Origin: JAGNRR01 sp964409905
Lineage (GTDB): Bacteria > Bacteroidota > Bacteroidia > Chitinophagales > Chitinophagaceae
Assembly (NCBI GenBank): GCA_964409905.1
Contig: CAYPET010000004.1
Coordinates: 102,410 to 166,409, forward strand
Direction of reading: 5' to 3'
Length of the DNA: 64,000 bases
Within the stretch, counting starts at the first letter, position 1. Every line of letters begins with the position of its first letter. The position numbers were made by a program, and so were the translations under genes. Below the pieces are notes generated by a model, which saw only the letters and a program-made list of their open reading frames with translations, was not told the origin of the DNA and searched no databases. This document shows positions 12,101 to 20,204 of the stretch, one piece after another.

Positions 12101-13729
12101 ATACAAGTTTCCTCAATTGGAGGTACACCCGCAATCTCATACGCCACTAATTTAAGCTCAATTGCCAATACAAGTGGTTTTTTTGATTCGCTGACAAGTC
12201 AAACCTATACCGTTATAGCGACTGATGCTAATAGCTGTAGTATCAGTACCACAATAAATATACAGGAACCTACAGCCCTTACTGTGAGTCAGCCATTAAC
12301 ATCAGATGTTAGTTGTCATGGAGGCAATGATGGTGCAATTGGTATTAGTGCATCAGGTGCAGTACCTGCCTATTCGTTTACTTTAAATCCCGGTGCTGTA
12401 ATTAATAGTAATGGACAATTTGCTGGGTTAAGTCAGGGGCTCTATTCTATTACGGTTTCAGATGCCAATAATTGTACAACTACAACCACCATTGAGGTTA
12501 AGGAACCTTCATTATTACAAATTATTTCGTTCGTTACAAAGCCAAGTTGTGCGCCTGGAAACGACGGTAGCATAGCAGTAAGCGCTCAAGGAGGCACTGT
12601 ACCCTATCTATATGATGCTGGTAGCGGAAATCAAATTAGTAATGTCTTTACAGGCCTTACAGCCAATTCATACACGGTTATTGTAACAGATTCCTTGGGC
12701 TGCACAGATACCGCAATAGCTTTAATTTCTGCAAATGCGCTGCCTTATTTTGATTCCATCCTATTTGACGAACCGACCTGCTATGGGGATGATAATGGGT
12801 CACTAAATATTTTTGGAAATGGCGGAAATGGCCAGTTGACCTATTCTCTGGATGGTTCGCCTTTTACGAATGTTACATCTTATCTGAATTTAAAGGCTGG
12901 TAACTATGTGATAGTACTTCGCGATTCGCTGAATTGTATGGCCGATACAACTTTTGTATTGCCAACACCTTTGCCTATAAACCTTGACAATTTAATATTG
13001 ACTCCAATTAATTGTACTGGGGCTACTGATGGCAGTGTTATCTTGAATGGGAGCGGTGGCAGAGGGAGTTATGTATATTATCTCCGCCCAGGTATTCAAT
13101 TTAATAGAAGTGGGATTTTCAAAAATCTTTCTGCAGGGAGCTACAACCTTACTATAGAAGATGTTGCCAAATGTTCTTTTGATACGATGATTAATATGTT
13201 TGAGAATAACCCTATGGACATTTTTATCACGAAACGAAACTTGGGTTGCTATGGTACAGGCTATGAAGGAGAGGCTGAAGCAATTATTAAGGGTGGAGCT
13301 CCCCCTTATTCATACGAGTGGTCTACAAACCCCAGACAATTTTCTGCCCGCGCCAGTGGCTTAAGATTTGGATATTATTCTGTGAACATTACAGATGCCA
13401 ATGGTTGTATTGAAACAGATACGGTTTATATCGAACCAGGACTTTGCTGCCAAGAAGTGTTTTTGCCCAACGCATTTAGCCCTAATGGTGATGGGCAAAA
13501 TGATGAATTCCGTATGATTTCTTCTGCGGGTATTGATTTAATTCAATTTGAGATATTTAATCGTTGGGGACAAAAAGTTTGGCAAACGTATAATTACACG
13601 GCAGGCTGGGATGGTAACTATATTGGTGTACCTGCCCCCGCGGGGACTTATTATTATATTTATCGATATAATTGCCTTACAGACGGTAAGGAGTATATCA
13701 AAAAGGGTGATATAATACTCCTTAGGTAG
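9158..13729 (+). CDS. SprB-repeat surface protein with T9SS type B C-terminal domain
   Basis: Intact 1,523-residue paralogue of the preceding gene, separated from it by 60 bp. The ATG at 9158 starts a good signal peptide (MKKFIFLFLVFITILV); an in-frame ATG at 9122 would add an unlikely 12-residue prefix. After the signal comes ASHAAGGELTYEHIS and a conserved module of about 300 residues, shared with the other three such proteins here. Then follow roughly a dozen SprB-like units of about 75-80 residues with CNGG.DG or C.PGNDG cores, a Cys-rich PKD-like unit, and the sorting domain AFSPNGDGQNDEF...IFNRWGQKVWQT...KGDIILLR. Its repeats are diverged at DNA level, unlike the homogenised block of its neighbour. 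Probably exported by the type IX system and surface-attached; adhesion or gliding role inferred from family only. Confidence 0.9.
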   Translation: MKKFIFLFLVFITILVTKDACASHAAGGELTYEHISANTYRFTFKFFRDCTGISEPSSVPLCITNLCNNTLQYTATLSKLNGNIPGTNNSNGTPTSTGCPGFQTKCQSGSSTVPGYREWWYQGIYIMPSAGVNCDQWRFSTYISARNSSTNINGGNFYVEAYLNRRPFPGQPAINNNSPTFTLAPIPYYCANQPTTYSNGTVELDNDSLSYLSIVPMNQGGCSFINPTNCSYTNALFNPSTNPFNTNNTFSVNPINGAINFTPNLVQTPTISVRVNEYRNGVLIGYVMRDIQLVILNCNAPNPVYTLDTASLSGGGLSNGAITACTNQLLNFCFSISSASPSAIITVSDNHATQALGSSLTYSNLLTSNVNGCFSWTPTMNDTGVHNIIINATDSACAPPGVLINQVFTLTIIVKPSGNVAVSAVNPDCGINNGLIQANYPGTPTFVLMPSNTVNSTGLFSNLGPGSYIVSVQSNTCATSSTVSLMPPSPPIWTAVSFTHPTCSNSNAGVIQTQASGLTGIQYAILPSAVNNLTGTFSNLAANTYTIRATDSNNCYADTTVALVMPANPSIQVSSMQQPNCLNNNGQILLTGSTVNPPINYFLNPGAFSNANGVFNSLASGIYTIIGTDNAGCSDSINVLLQQPAKPTWTAISSTNINCYNANNGQIMVSALPSLPSTMLYTIQPGNTTNSNGMFTNLAAGVYTITATDTNFCDTVASLTITNPVLLKIDSVQSANIDCNGNANGAITVFANGGTGNLSYSLSPANLTSTTGQFFNLPPAVYTIVVTDANNCTQSSTVIISEPPVLQLAVTSSSIPTCVPGNDGFIQLVGSGGTPIYQYTLGSVNQLTGSFSNLGSGIYTASITDANACTATLSINIATPISPVIDSIQINPVACFGDATGSMIIAAMGSTTINSYALQPGAVINTTGAFTNLISALYTITITDASGCSVSTSVTIPQPPLLQWDTVLATYVSCFGGANGAIQVSSIGGTPAISYATNLSSIANTSGFFDSLTSQTYTVIATDANSCSISTTINIQEPTALTVSQPLTSDVSCHGGNDGAIGISASGAVPAYSFTLNPGAVINSNGQFAGLSQGLYSITVSDANNCTTTTTIEVKEPSLLQIISFVTKPSCAPGNDGSIAVSAQGGTVPYLYDAGSGNQISNVFTGLTANSYTVIVTDSLGCTDTAIALISANALPYFDSILFDEPTCYGDDNGSLNIFGNGGNGQLTYSLDGSPFTNVTSYLNLKAGNYVIVLRDSLNCMADTTFVLPTPLPINLDNLILTPINCTGATDGSVILNGSGGRGSYVYYLRPGIQFNRSGIFKNLSAGSYNLTIEDVAKCSFDTMINMFENNPMDIFITKRNLGCYGTGYEGEAEAIIKGGAPPYSYEWSTNPRQFSARASGLRFGYYSVNITDANGCIETDTVYIEPGLCCQEVFLPNAFSPNGDGQNDEFRMISSAGIDLIQFEIFNRWGQKVWQTYNYTAGWDGNYIGVPAPAGTYYYIYRYNCLTDGKEYIKKGDIILLR

Positions 13730-13746
13730 AACCTGTCAAAAAAACT

Positions 13747-13754
13747 TATTTTTG
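13747..13754 (+). promoter_or_regulatory. -7 promoter box TATTTTTG before glycosyltransferase
   Basis: Exact TAnnTTTG match ending 10 bases before the ATG at 13765. It lies just after the stop of the giant gene, so the glycosyltransferase probably has its own transcript. Confidence 0.45.
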
Positions 13755-13764
13755 ATTGTTGCAA

Positions 13765-14901
13765 ATGTCTAATCCCAAGGTGCTTTGGTTGTGTAGCTGG
13801 TTTCCGAATGATGAGGATCAATTTCGGGGAGACTTCATCATGCGTCAGGCAGAGGCGCTGAGTACAATACTACCAATCGAAATTTTTCATTTTGTGGCAC
13901 ATGCAAACAAAAGTGATTTACAAGTCTATACTATCAACAATACTAGCCGCGTGACCATTGGCTATGATGTAACAAAGAACAACATATTGTCTTTCAGGAA
14001 ACAATGGCGGTTTTACAATCAATGCTTGCAGGAGTATACACGTCGTCATGGCAAGCCCGATATTGTGCATGTGCATATACCATGGAAGGTTGGCTTGGTA
14101 GCGCGATATTGGTTAAAAAAATATAACATTCCGTATATCATCAGTGAGCATTATGGCATCTATAACACGCATGTGGCAGATAGTATTTTTACAAAACCGA
14201 AACTGGTAATGTATTTAAATGAAAAGATATTTCAATCGGCTGCAAGCGTGATTACAGTTAGTAAAAGTTTGGGTGAAGAAATCAAGACTCTTTTCGGAGT
14301 TGATTACCAACTTGTTCCAAATGTGGTCAATACTGATAACTTTTACTTTAGCAACATAACAAAAAAAAATACATTTTCCTTCCTGCATATATCGAATATG
14401 TATGCAATAAAAAATACAGATAAAATCATAACCGCATTTGCATCGGCTCATCAACAAGACTCAAGTATACGTTTGTATTTGGCTGGTGCTATGCCAAAGG
14501 CGATTCTCGACCAAATTAAGGCTTTGCCATGCAAAGAGGCCATTGAGATTATAGATGAGGTTACTTATAAGGATGTTAGTGAACTGATGAAGGCACATCA
14601 TTGCTTTGTATTATTCAGCGATTGGGAGACGCAGTCCTGCGTCACACTTGAAGCCTTATGTTCCGGCCGACCTGTAATCAGTAGCGCCGTAGGTGGTGTT
14701 CAGGAGTTAATACAACCTCAAAATGGCATTTTGGTGGAGGCAGGCAATATCACTACTCTATCAACGGCCATGTTAGCTATCAAGCAACATTATCATCAAT
14801 ATCATCTCGAACAAATAGCCGCAGATGCCCAAGCAAAATATGCCTATCAGGAGGTGGCAGCCCTTTTACTTAAAAGCTATCAGTCTCTAATGAGCTCTTA
14901 G
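13765..14901 (+). CDS. glycosyltransferase family 4 (GT-B fold)
   Basis: Predicted retaining glycosyltransferase of 378 residues that moves a sugar from a nucleotide-sugar donor to a glycan or lipid acceptor in the cytoplasm. Seen: an N-terminal Rossmann half opening NPKVLWLCSWFP, a central hinge, and a C-terminal half with the EX7E motif (ETQSCVTLE) followed by SGRPVISSAVGG, which are the donor-binding signature of GT4. The start is the ATG at 13765; in-frame TTG codons at 13756 and 13759 lie only a few bases upstream. The 3' end overlaps the convergent arginase-family gene by 15 bp. Acceptor and sugar cannot be read from sequence. Being beside surface proteins it could modify envelope glycans or T9SS cargo, but that is speculation. 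Confidence 0.85.
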   Translation: MSNPKVLWLCSWFPNDEDQFRGDFIMRQAEALSTILPIEIFHFVAHANKSDLQVYTINNTSRVTIGYDVTKNNILSFRKQWRFYNQCLQEYTRRHGKPDIVHVHIPWKVGLVARYWLKKYNIPYIISEHYGIYNTHVADSIFTKPKLVMYLNEKIFQSAASVITVSKSLGEEIKTLFGVDYQLVPNVVNTDNFYFSNITKKNTFSFLHISNMYAIKNTDKIITAFASAHQQDSSIRLYLAGAMPKAILDQIKALPCKEAIEIIDEVTYKDVSELMKAHHCFVLFSDWETQSCVTLEALCSGRPVISSAVGGVQELIQPQNGILVEAGNITTLSTAMLAIKQHYHQYHLEQIAADAQAKYAYQEVAALLLKSYQSLMSS

Positions 14902-15834
14902 CTCTTTGGTACATTTTTCTAAAATTTCGAACGCGATTTCAGCCATTTTATTTTCGCTATCCAACGTTGGGTTCACCTCCGTGATTTCAAAACAACACAA
15001 CTTCTTTTCTTTCATAAAACCAAGTAAGAGGGCTTCAATTTCTTTTTCATAGAGGCCATTCGGCACTGGGGTACCCGTCCCTTTCGAGATTGAACTATCA
15101 ATACAGTCCACATCATAGGTCAAATAAATTACATCGCAATCTTGCAAATAGTTCATTGTCTGATTTACACAAGCAGTGCTGCCCATTTCTCTGCAGGCCT
15201 CTACGGTGATAACCTTCATGTTATATTTTTTAAGAAGATAATCTTCCTCCTTTTCAAAATCACGAAGTGCAATAAAAACGACATCCTCAGGTAATATTTT
15301 GGGCGAAATGTTCCCTAGATTTTTCATTCGCTCCCATTGTTGCTTGGTGTTTTTATCCGGCTCATGCTTTTTGCAGTCTAAATTGTCCTCGGCTAGGCAG
15401 ACAGCCAGTGGCATGCCATGCACATTACCCGAAGGTGAAGTATAAGGTGTATGCAAATCCGCATGAGCATCCAACCATATGACACCTATGCGTTTTTGCG
15501 GGTAGGCCATTTTAATACCAGAGATGGTTCCAGCGGCCGTACTGTGATCTCCTGCCAGCACAATCGGGAATACACCATCCCGAATGGTATTTTTTACAGC
15601 ATTTGCCACCCTTTCCAATACATTGGCCACACCTTTAATGCGTTTGGCATACTTAAATTCTACTTTATTGTACAGTCTTTTATTTCTGTTCGGAATTTCT
15701 TCAATCGGAAAATCTGCAAAATAGGTACTATTAAAATCCCATGATGCTACTTTTAGCGCATCTATGCCAAGGCTGGCACCCCGCGTACCAGCACCTATTT
15801 CGCTTCGTGATTCTAAAAGTTTTATTTCTCGCAT
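14887..15834 (-). CDS. arginase/agmatinase/formiminoglutamase family hydrolase
   Basis: Binuclear-manganese ureohydrolase of 315 residues that cleaves a guanidino-type substrate, such as arginine or formimidoylglutamate. Metal-binding motifs are present in order: GDHSTAAGT, DAHADLHTP and DVDCIDSSI, with the late EVNPTLD block; these carry the His and Asp ligands. The sequence is typical of the RocF-like Bacteroidota branch. The start is taken at the ATG at 15834, just after an exact -7 promoter box; an in-frame TTG at 15843 is the alternative. No other arginine or histidine genes adjoin it, so the substrate is open; arginase is the most likely reading. Convergent overlap of 15 bp with the glycosyltransferase. 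Confidence 0.88.
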   Translation of the reverse strand: MREIKLLESRSEIGAGTRGASLGIDALKVASWDFNSTYFADFPIEEIPNRNKRLYNKVEFKYAKRIKGVANVLERVANAVKNTIRDGVFPIVLAGDHSTAAGTISGIKMAYPQKRIGVIWLDAHADLHTPYTSPSGNVHGMPLAVCLAEDNLDCKKHEPDKNTKQQWERMKNLGNISPKILPEDVVFIALRDFEKEEDYLLKKYNMKVITVEACREMGSTACVNQTMNYLQDCDVIYLTYDVDCIDSSISKGTGTPVPNGLYEKEIEALLLGFMKEKKLCCFEITEVNPTLDSENKMAEIAFEILEKCTKELRAH

Positions 15835-15840
15835 AAGCGT

Positions 15841-15848
15841 CAAAATTA
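15841..15848 (-). promoter_or_regulatory. -7 promoter box TAATTTTG before arginase-family gene
   Basis: Exact TAnnTTTG match on the minus strand, ending 6 bases before the ATG at 15834. This decides the ATG over the TTG at 15843, which would fall inside the box. Confidence 0.5.
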
Positions 15849-16006
15849 GTTAAACTGGGTGATTGGCCGAAATCATCGAATACTCTTTATGTAATAAATA
15901 ATATATAAAGACCTTGGCAAGAAAAAATTGCTGTAATCATTTCGTATGGACTTACAAATCGTCGGTCTTTTGCAAAAAATTGTCATTTTGTCTAATTATT
16001 CTCCTA

Positions 16007-16035
16007 TTGGCAAAACTTTTGACACCTTACTTTTG
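16007..16035 (+). promoter_or_regulatory. promoter of grpE-dnaJ (-33 TTG, -7 TACTTTTG)
   Basis: TTG at 16007-16009 and TACTTTTG at 16028-16035 are 18 bp apart, fitting the Bacteroidota housekeeping promoter layout. It lies 38 bases upstream of grpE. No CIRCE-type inverted repeat is visible in 15850-16073. Confidence 0.55.
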
Positions 16036-16073
16036 AATTTCGCAAACCAGATTGGGTTGTAAAAAGTATTGAA

Positions 16074-16664
16074 ATGACTATCGAAAATCAAAAAGAAAAC
16101 GAAATGATGCAGGATCAGGAAATGGCTGAAAATAGGGCAAACGAACAACAAGACGAAAATAATCATCAATCAACAGAGGGGCAACATCAAAATACCAATG
16201 AGGAGAATAAGCCTAACGAAAATGCTCTACAAGAGCAACTAGCAGTTGCAAATGATAAATATCTGAGATTAAATGCCGAGTTTGATAACTTCAGAAAGCG
16301 CACAGCACGTGAGCGAGTGGATTTGATACAAACAGCTAGCCTAGACGTATTGAAAGATTTGTTAGATGTGTTGGATGATATGAATCGAACAGAAGAAATG
16401 TTTAAAAATGAGCAGCTAGATAAAAAAGCCATGCAAGATGGGGTAAAATTGGTTTTTGCCAAATTAAGAAAAACCCTTGAAAACAAAGGCTTACACTCTT
16501 TTGAGAGTATTGGAGAACCCTTCGATGTTGAGAAACATGAAGCAATCACCGAAATACCAGCACCCATCAAAAAAATGCAAGGAAAAGTAGTAGATGAAAT
16601 TCATAAGGGCTATATGCTCAATGGCAAATTAATTCGCCATGCCAAAGTTGTTGTAGGTAAATAA
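16074..16664 (+). CDS. grpE: GrpE, nucleotide exchange factor for DnaK
   Basis: Co-chaperone that releases ADP from DnaK, working with DnaJ in protein folding and heat stress; cytoplasmic dimer. The 196-residue protein has a highly acidic, Gln/Asn-rich N-terminal tail (about residues 1-55), a long helix (LQEQLAVANDKYLRLNAEFDNFRKR), and the C-terminal beta domain ending HKGYMLNGKLIRHAKVVVG, which holds the diagnostic GrpE motif. The length is normal. dnaJ follows after 6 bp, a standard operon; dnaK is not in the window. Confidence 0.97.
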   Translation: MTIENQKENEMMQDQEMAENRANEQQDENNHQSTEGQHQNTNEENKPNENALQEQLAVANDKYLRLNAEFDNFRKRTARERVDLIQTASLDVLKDLLDVLDDMNRTEEMFKNEQLDKKAMQDGVKLVFAKLRKTLENKGLHSFESIGEPFDVEKHEAITEIPAPIKKMQGKVVDEIHKGYMLNGKLIRHAKVVVGK

Positions 16665-16670
16665 TACAGT

Positions 16671-17816
16671 ATGAGTAAAAGAGATTATTATGAGGTACTG
16701 GGCGTCTCAAAAAGTGCAAGTGCCGACGAAATAAAAAAGGCCTATCGTAAGGTAGCCATGCAGTACCATCCGGATCGGAATCCGGATGATGCCAGTTCTG
16801 AGTCTAAATTCAAAGAGGCTGCAGAAGCTTATGATGTACTTAGCAACCCTGATAAAAAGGCACAATATGATCGTTTTGGTCATGCAGGCATGAGTGGCGC
16901 CGGAGGCTTTGGCGGCGGCGGCATGAATATGGAAGATATATTCTCGCATTTTGGCGACATTTTCGGCGACGGCGGTGGTTTTGGTAGCTTTTTTGGTGGT
17001 GGCAGACAATCGCAAGGTAGAGGACGTCGCGGTAGCAACCTGCGTGTGAAAATGAAATTATCCTACGAAGACATTGTTCAAGGCGTTCATAAAACCATTA
17101 AAGTAAAAAAATATGTCGGTTGCAACAGTTGCGGCGGTAATGGTGCAAAAGATAGAAATAGTATCCAAACCTGTAACACTTGCGGTGGTAGCGGGCAAGT
17201 GCGTCGTGTCAGTAACACTTTTTTGGGTCAAATGCAAACCGTCACTACATGTCCTACCTGCCACGGTGATGGCACTACCGTTATAAATAATTGTACCTCT
17301 TGTAAAGGCGAGGGTCGTGTTTATGCAGAAGAAAAAATTGAAATTGACATACCAGCCGGTGTACAGGAGGGGATGCAACTGAATGTTGGTGGCCAAGGGA
17401 ACGCTGGTGAGCGAGGTGGCCCTGCCGGTGATTTGTTAGTGGTTATCGAAGAGAAAAAACATGAAACCTTAATTAGGGAAGGTTTAAACGTCTTATTTGA
17501 GCTGCACATATCATTCCCGGATGCCGTGTTGGGTACCGAATTAGAAGTGCCGACCATTACGGGCAAGGCTAAAATTAAAATACCTGCGGGTACACAGGCA
17601 GGCAAAATTTTCAGACTGAAAGGAAAGGGATTTCCGAGTGTGAATTCTTATGACAAAGGTAATCAGCTCATCAACGTAAATGTATGGACACCTCAAGAGT
17701 TGACAAAAGATGAAAAGAACGCCATTGAGAAATTGCGCAACGCCGAAAATTTTAAACCCGGCAAAGCGCATAGTAGCAAAAACTTTTTTGATAAAATGAA
17801 GGAAATGTTTAGCTAA
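16671..17816 (+). CDS. dnaJ: DnaJ, Hsp40 co-chaperone
   Basis: Type I DnaJ of 381 residues that delivers unfolded clients to DnaK and stimulates its ATPase. The domain order is complete: J domain with the HPD tripeptide (QYHPDRNPDD) near residue 33; a Gly/Phe-rich linker (about 70-125); four CxxCxGxG zinc repeats (CNSCGGNG, CNTCGGSG, CPTCHGDG, CTSCKGEG); and the C-terminal substrate-binding domains. The ATG at 16671 is 6 bp after grpE, so the two are cotranscribed. No terminator hairpin is evident in the 98 bp before the convergent neighbour. Confidence 0.98.
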   Translation: MSKRDYYEVLGVSKSASADEIKKAYRKVAMQYHPDRNPDDASSESKFKEAAEAYDVLSNPDKKAQYDRFGHAGMSGAGGFGGGGMNMEDIFSHFGDIFGDGGGFGSFFGGGRQSQGRGRRGSNLRVKMKLSYEDIVQGVHKTIKVKKYVGCNSCGGNGAKDRNSIQTCNTCGGSGQVRRVSNTFLGQMQTVTTCPTCHGDGTTVINNCTSCKGEGRVYAEEKIEIDIPAGVQEGMQLNVGGQGNAGERGGPAGDLLVVIEEKKHETLIREGLNVLFELHISFPDAVLGTELEVPTITGKAKIKIPAGTQAGKIFRLKGKGFPSVNSYDKGNQLINVNVWTPQELTKDEKNAIEKLRNAENFKPGKAHSSKNFFDKMKEMFS

Positions 17817-17914
17817 GCCTGAACTGCTCTAAGTAACTTTTTGTAAAAAAATGTAGCCGACAGTTGGTGAGAAAACCCAAATGTCAAAATTCAATAAAGT
17901 TTGCGAATCAGGAG

Positions 17915-20149
17915 TTAGTCTGGGTCTTCGTTTTCCATATCAGCCATTTGTATTTTAAATGCCTTCAAGAAAAGCGCACCCATATTTTTGTGTGGGGGGA
18001 CGTAATCGTTAAATTTATTTTTATGATCCGGGACAAGCATCATACCTGCCAGTTTTTTCCACAGTGGAATCCACTCAATTGATTTACCTTCTTGTAGTTG
18101 ATCATTTATTAGTTTCATCATGGGGTCGTTAACATACATGGTACCCGTTTGTTTGCTCGACACAATGTGTGCATCTTCACTTTGGTCCAAAATGGTCGAC
18201 AAATTGTGGTACCCTCCGCACGAGCCTAATATCACGATGCGATGGTTGGGACCTATATATTTTAGTGTACCTGGCAAATGATAACTGTGACCACGATGAA
18301 CCAAGATGCTTGGCTTGATGCCTTGCGAGATCAGATAATTATTGAGCGCTAGCTGCGCCTCTTCATCTTCAGGTTCTGGTAGTGGTTGGTTGGCATAAAT
18401 CACAATGGGTTGGCCTGTTTTGGATGCAATACGTATCCATTTTTCTTTCTTTTCTATATTCCAGTTTGCGGGTGGAAATCGGCTAAGGAAACTAGCTAGG
18501 CTACTTTTACCATCTTCGTCGCCATAGAAAAAATGCTGTTGATAAACAATGCCGCTATCATTTTTCAGGGCTTCATAAGGTACATTAGTTATAGGAGGGA
18601 CTTTTAATATTTGCTGTAATTTATCGCTAGTGTCATTCGGATTGAGAATCGCATTGGATAAAGTGTGAAGTAAAAAATAAATTACCAGCCCCCGTTTGTT
18701 GTTCTCTTTATAAGTGCGTTCATAATCTTTTTTTAACTCCTCCCTTAAGAACTTGAGTGTTTTTTCATCGTTGATACTGGCCAAAGCGTCTGCTACATCA
18801 ACGGCATCTTCTAAATCAGTCTCTACATTTTTATCGATGTCATGAACAAAAGACGACATCAAATTGTACTTATCTTGTTCGCTCATGGTTCGCAAAAAGG
18901 TATCTAGTACATTGTAGCCGGCACTCATCCGAATGAATGTTCGAAACTTATCCTTATTTAGCGAATCTAAAAAGTCATTGCCTTTTTGCGGTTTCATTCG
19001 CTCCAGCATTCTGGCGTATAAACCTGTGAAAGAACTTGTATAAATTTCATCACTACACATTACCATGAGATAATATAATTCTCGGGCATTAAGGTCATCC
19101 GTCACTTTAAAACGAACTGGTGCCGGTGAATCATGCAGTTCGTTTACAACGCGCACGTAGGTTTTTAGCGCTTCTAATTTTAGCTCTCGACTAACTACTT
19201 CAGCACCAATTTCAGGATTATATATTTTGGTGCGAACGAGCTGTTTGTAATAGGCGGCATCACTACTGATTGCCACATTCGCATCAGCGTAGCTCATCTT
19301 ACCCAAAAAAATGTCATTTATAAATGGTAAAGCTTTTAATGAATTACTTGTTTTTTCAGCCAAACCAACTATTGTTTTCACTAAAGGGTCGTTACTCCTC
19401 CTTACTATATCGCGTTCGATGGAAGTACTTTTGGCATAAGACAAAATAATGTTAGGTGATTTTTTTGCTGTGTTTGTTATCAACTTATCCGCAGCCTCAG
19501 TGTTGGCGAACTCACGCAGTTTGAAAAGCATTTTGTCAGGGTAGCGTTCAATCATCTGTTTGTATACCGCTTCTCTGGCAACCGCTTGGTTGGAGTAAAG
19601 ATGCATATTCCCGTAAATACCAAGGTTAAACTCTTCGTTGATATAGCTTACAAGGTCTTTTTTTTCTAATTGGATTTGCATAATGTCTATAAAGGATTTT
19701 GACATCTGCAAATACAGGTCTTCGTCTACATCTGCACCTTGCGCATTGTAGTCTGAAATAAATTTTTTAAGACTAATATTTAACTCTCTTAAATAAATCA
19801 ATTTTTCCCGGTCTTCAATGGGCAAATTTTCTATGATAATTTGAATTCGGTTTGGTATTGTGATAATTGCCTCTGTTAATTTTTTGGTTTTGGTAATATT
19901 ATTGTTCAACAGTACGGTAGAGTCACGGAATCCATCCAACAAGTCGATTTCTACTTGTGATTTGTCAACATAGGAATGAAACCCCTGGCGCATTAGCGGG
20001 ATTTCTGCCCAAACGTAGGTAGACTTATAAGGGTCTGTTTCTTTCTTGTCAAGTTGCTGGGTTTCTTTTTGTCCATAGACATATGGACTTAAGGCCATGA
20101 AGATGGCGCTCATAAAGGCAAAAGTGAATAAAAATACCTTTTTATGCAT
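17915..20149 (-). CDS. secreted protein of unknown function with possible caspase-like (clan CD) C-terminus
   Basis: 744 residues from the ATG at 20149, with a signal peptide (KKVFLFTFAFMSAIFMA...YVYGQ), so exported. I do not recognise the long, mostly helical middle part (about residues 40-560). Near the C-terminus the sequence ILVHRGHSYHLPGTL, then VILGSCGGYHNLSTIL, then a glycine-turn segment, resembles the His...Cys dyad layout of clan CD peptidases (caspase, gingipain, CHAT): candidate His618 or His621 and Cys644, each after a hydrophobic strand. The HRGH spacing differs from the plain HG of classic families, so this is a suggestion and not an assignment. An exact -7 box lies 4 bases upstream. 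The gene stands alone between dnaJ (convergent) and a desaturase in the same orientation. Confidence 0.7.
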   Translation of the reverse strand: MHKKVFLFTFAFMSAIFMALSPYVYGQKETQQLDKKETDPYKSTYVWAEIPLMRQGFHSYVDKSQVEIDLLDGFRDSTVLLNNNITKTKKLTEAIITIPNRIQIIIENLPIEDREKLIYLRELNISLKKFISDYNAQGADVDEDLYLQMSKSFIDIMQIQLEKKDLVSYINEEFNLGIYGNMHLYSNQAVAREAVYKQMIERYPDKMLFKLREFANTEAADKLITNTAKKSPNIILSYAKSTSIERDIVRRSNDPLVKTIVGLAEKTSNSLKALPFINDIFLGKMSYADANVAISSDAAYYKQLVRTKIYNPEIGAEVVSRELKLEALKTYVRVVNELHDSPAPVRFKVTDDLNARELYYLMVMCSDEIYTSSFTGLYARMLERMKPQKGNDFLDSLNKDKFRTFIRMSAGYNVLDTFLRTMSEQDKYNLMSSFVHDIDKNVETDLEDAVDVADALASINDEKTLKFLREELKKDYERTYKENNKRGLVIYFLLHTLSNAILNPNDTSDKLQQILKVPPITNVPYEALKNDSGIVYQQHFFYGDEDGKSSLASFLSRFPPANWNIEKKEKWIRIASKTGQPIVIYANQPLPEPEDEEAQLALNNYLISQGIKPSILVHRGHSYHLPGTLKYIGPNHRIVILGSCGGYHNLSTILDQSEDAHIVSSKQTGTMYVNDPMMKLINDQLQEGKSIEWIPLWKKLAGMMLVPDHKNKFNDYVPPHKNMGALFLKAFKIQMADMENEDPD

Positions 20150-20153
20150 GACG

Positions 20154-20161
20154 CAAAAGTA
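20154..20161 (-). promoter_or_regulatory. -7 promoter box TACTTTTG before the 744-residue secreted protein
   Basis: Exact TAnnTTTG match ending 4 bases before the ATG at 20149; predicts a leaderless or nearly leaderless mRNA and supports that start. Confidence 0.45.
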
Positions 20162-20204
20162 CACTAAAGCATTTCGGCAAGGACTTAAAAAAGTGTTAGG
20201 AGTA

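Noticed and set aside
15850..16073. CIRCE or other heat-shock operator before grpE
   Set aside because: No 9-bp inverted repeat with 9-bp spacing is visible; only a housekeeping-type promoter.
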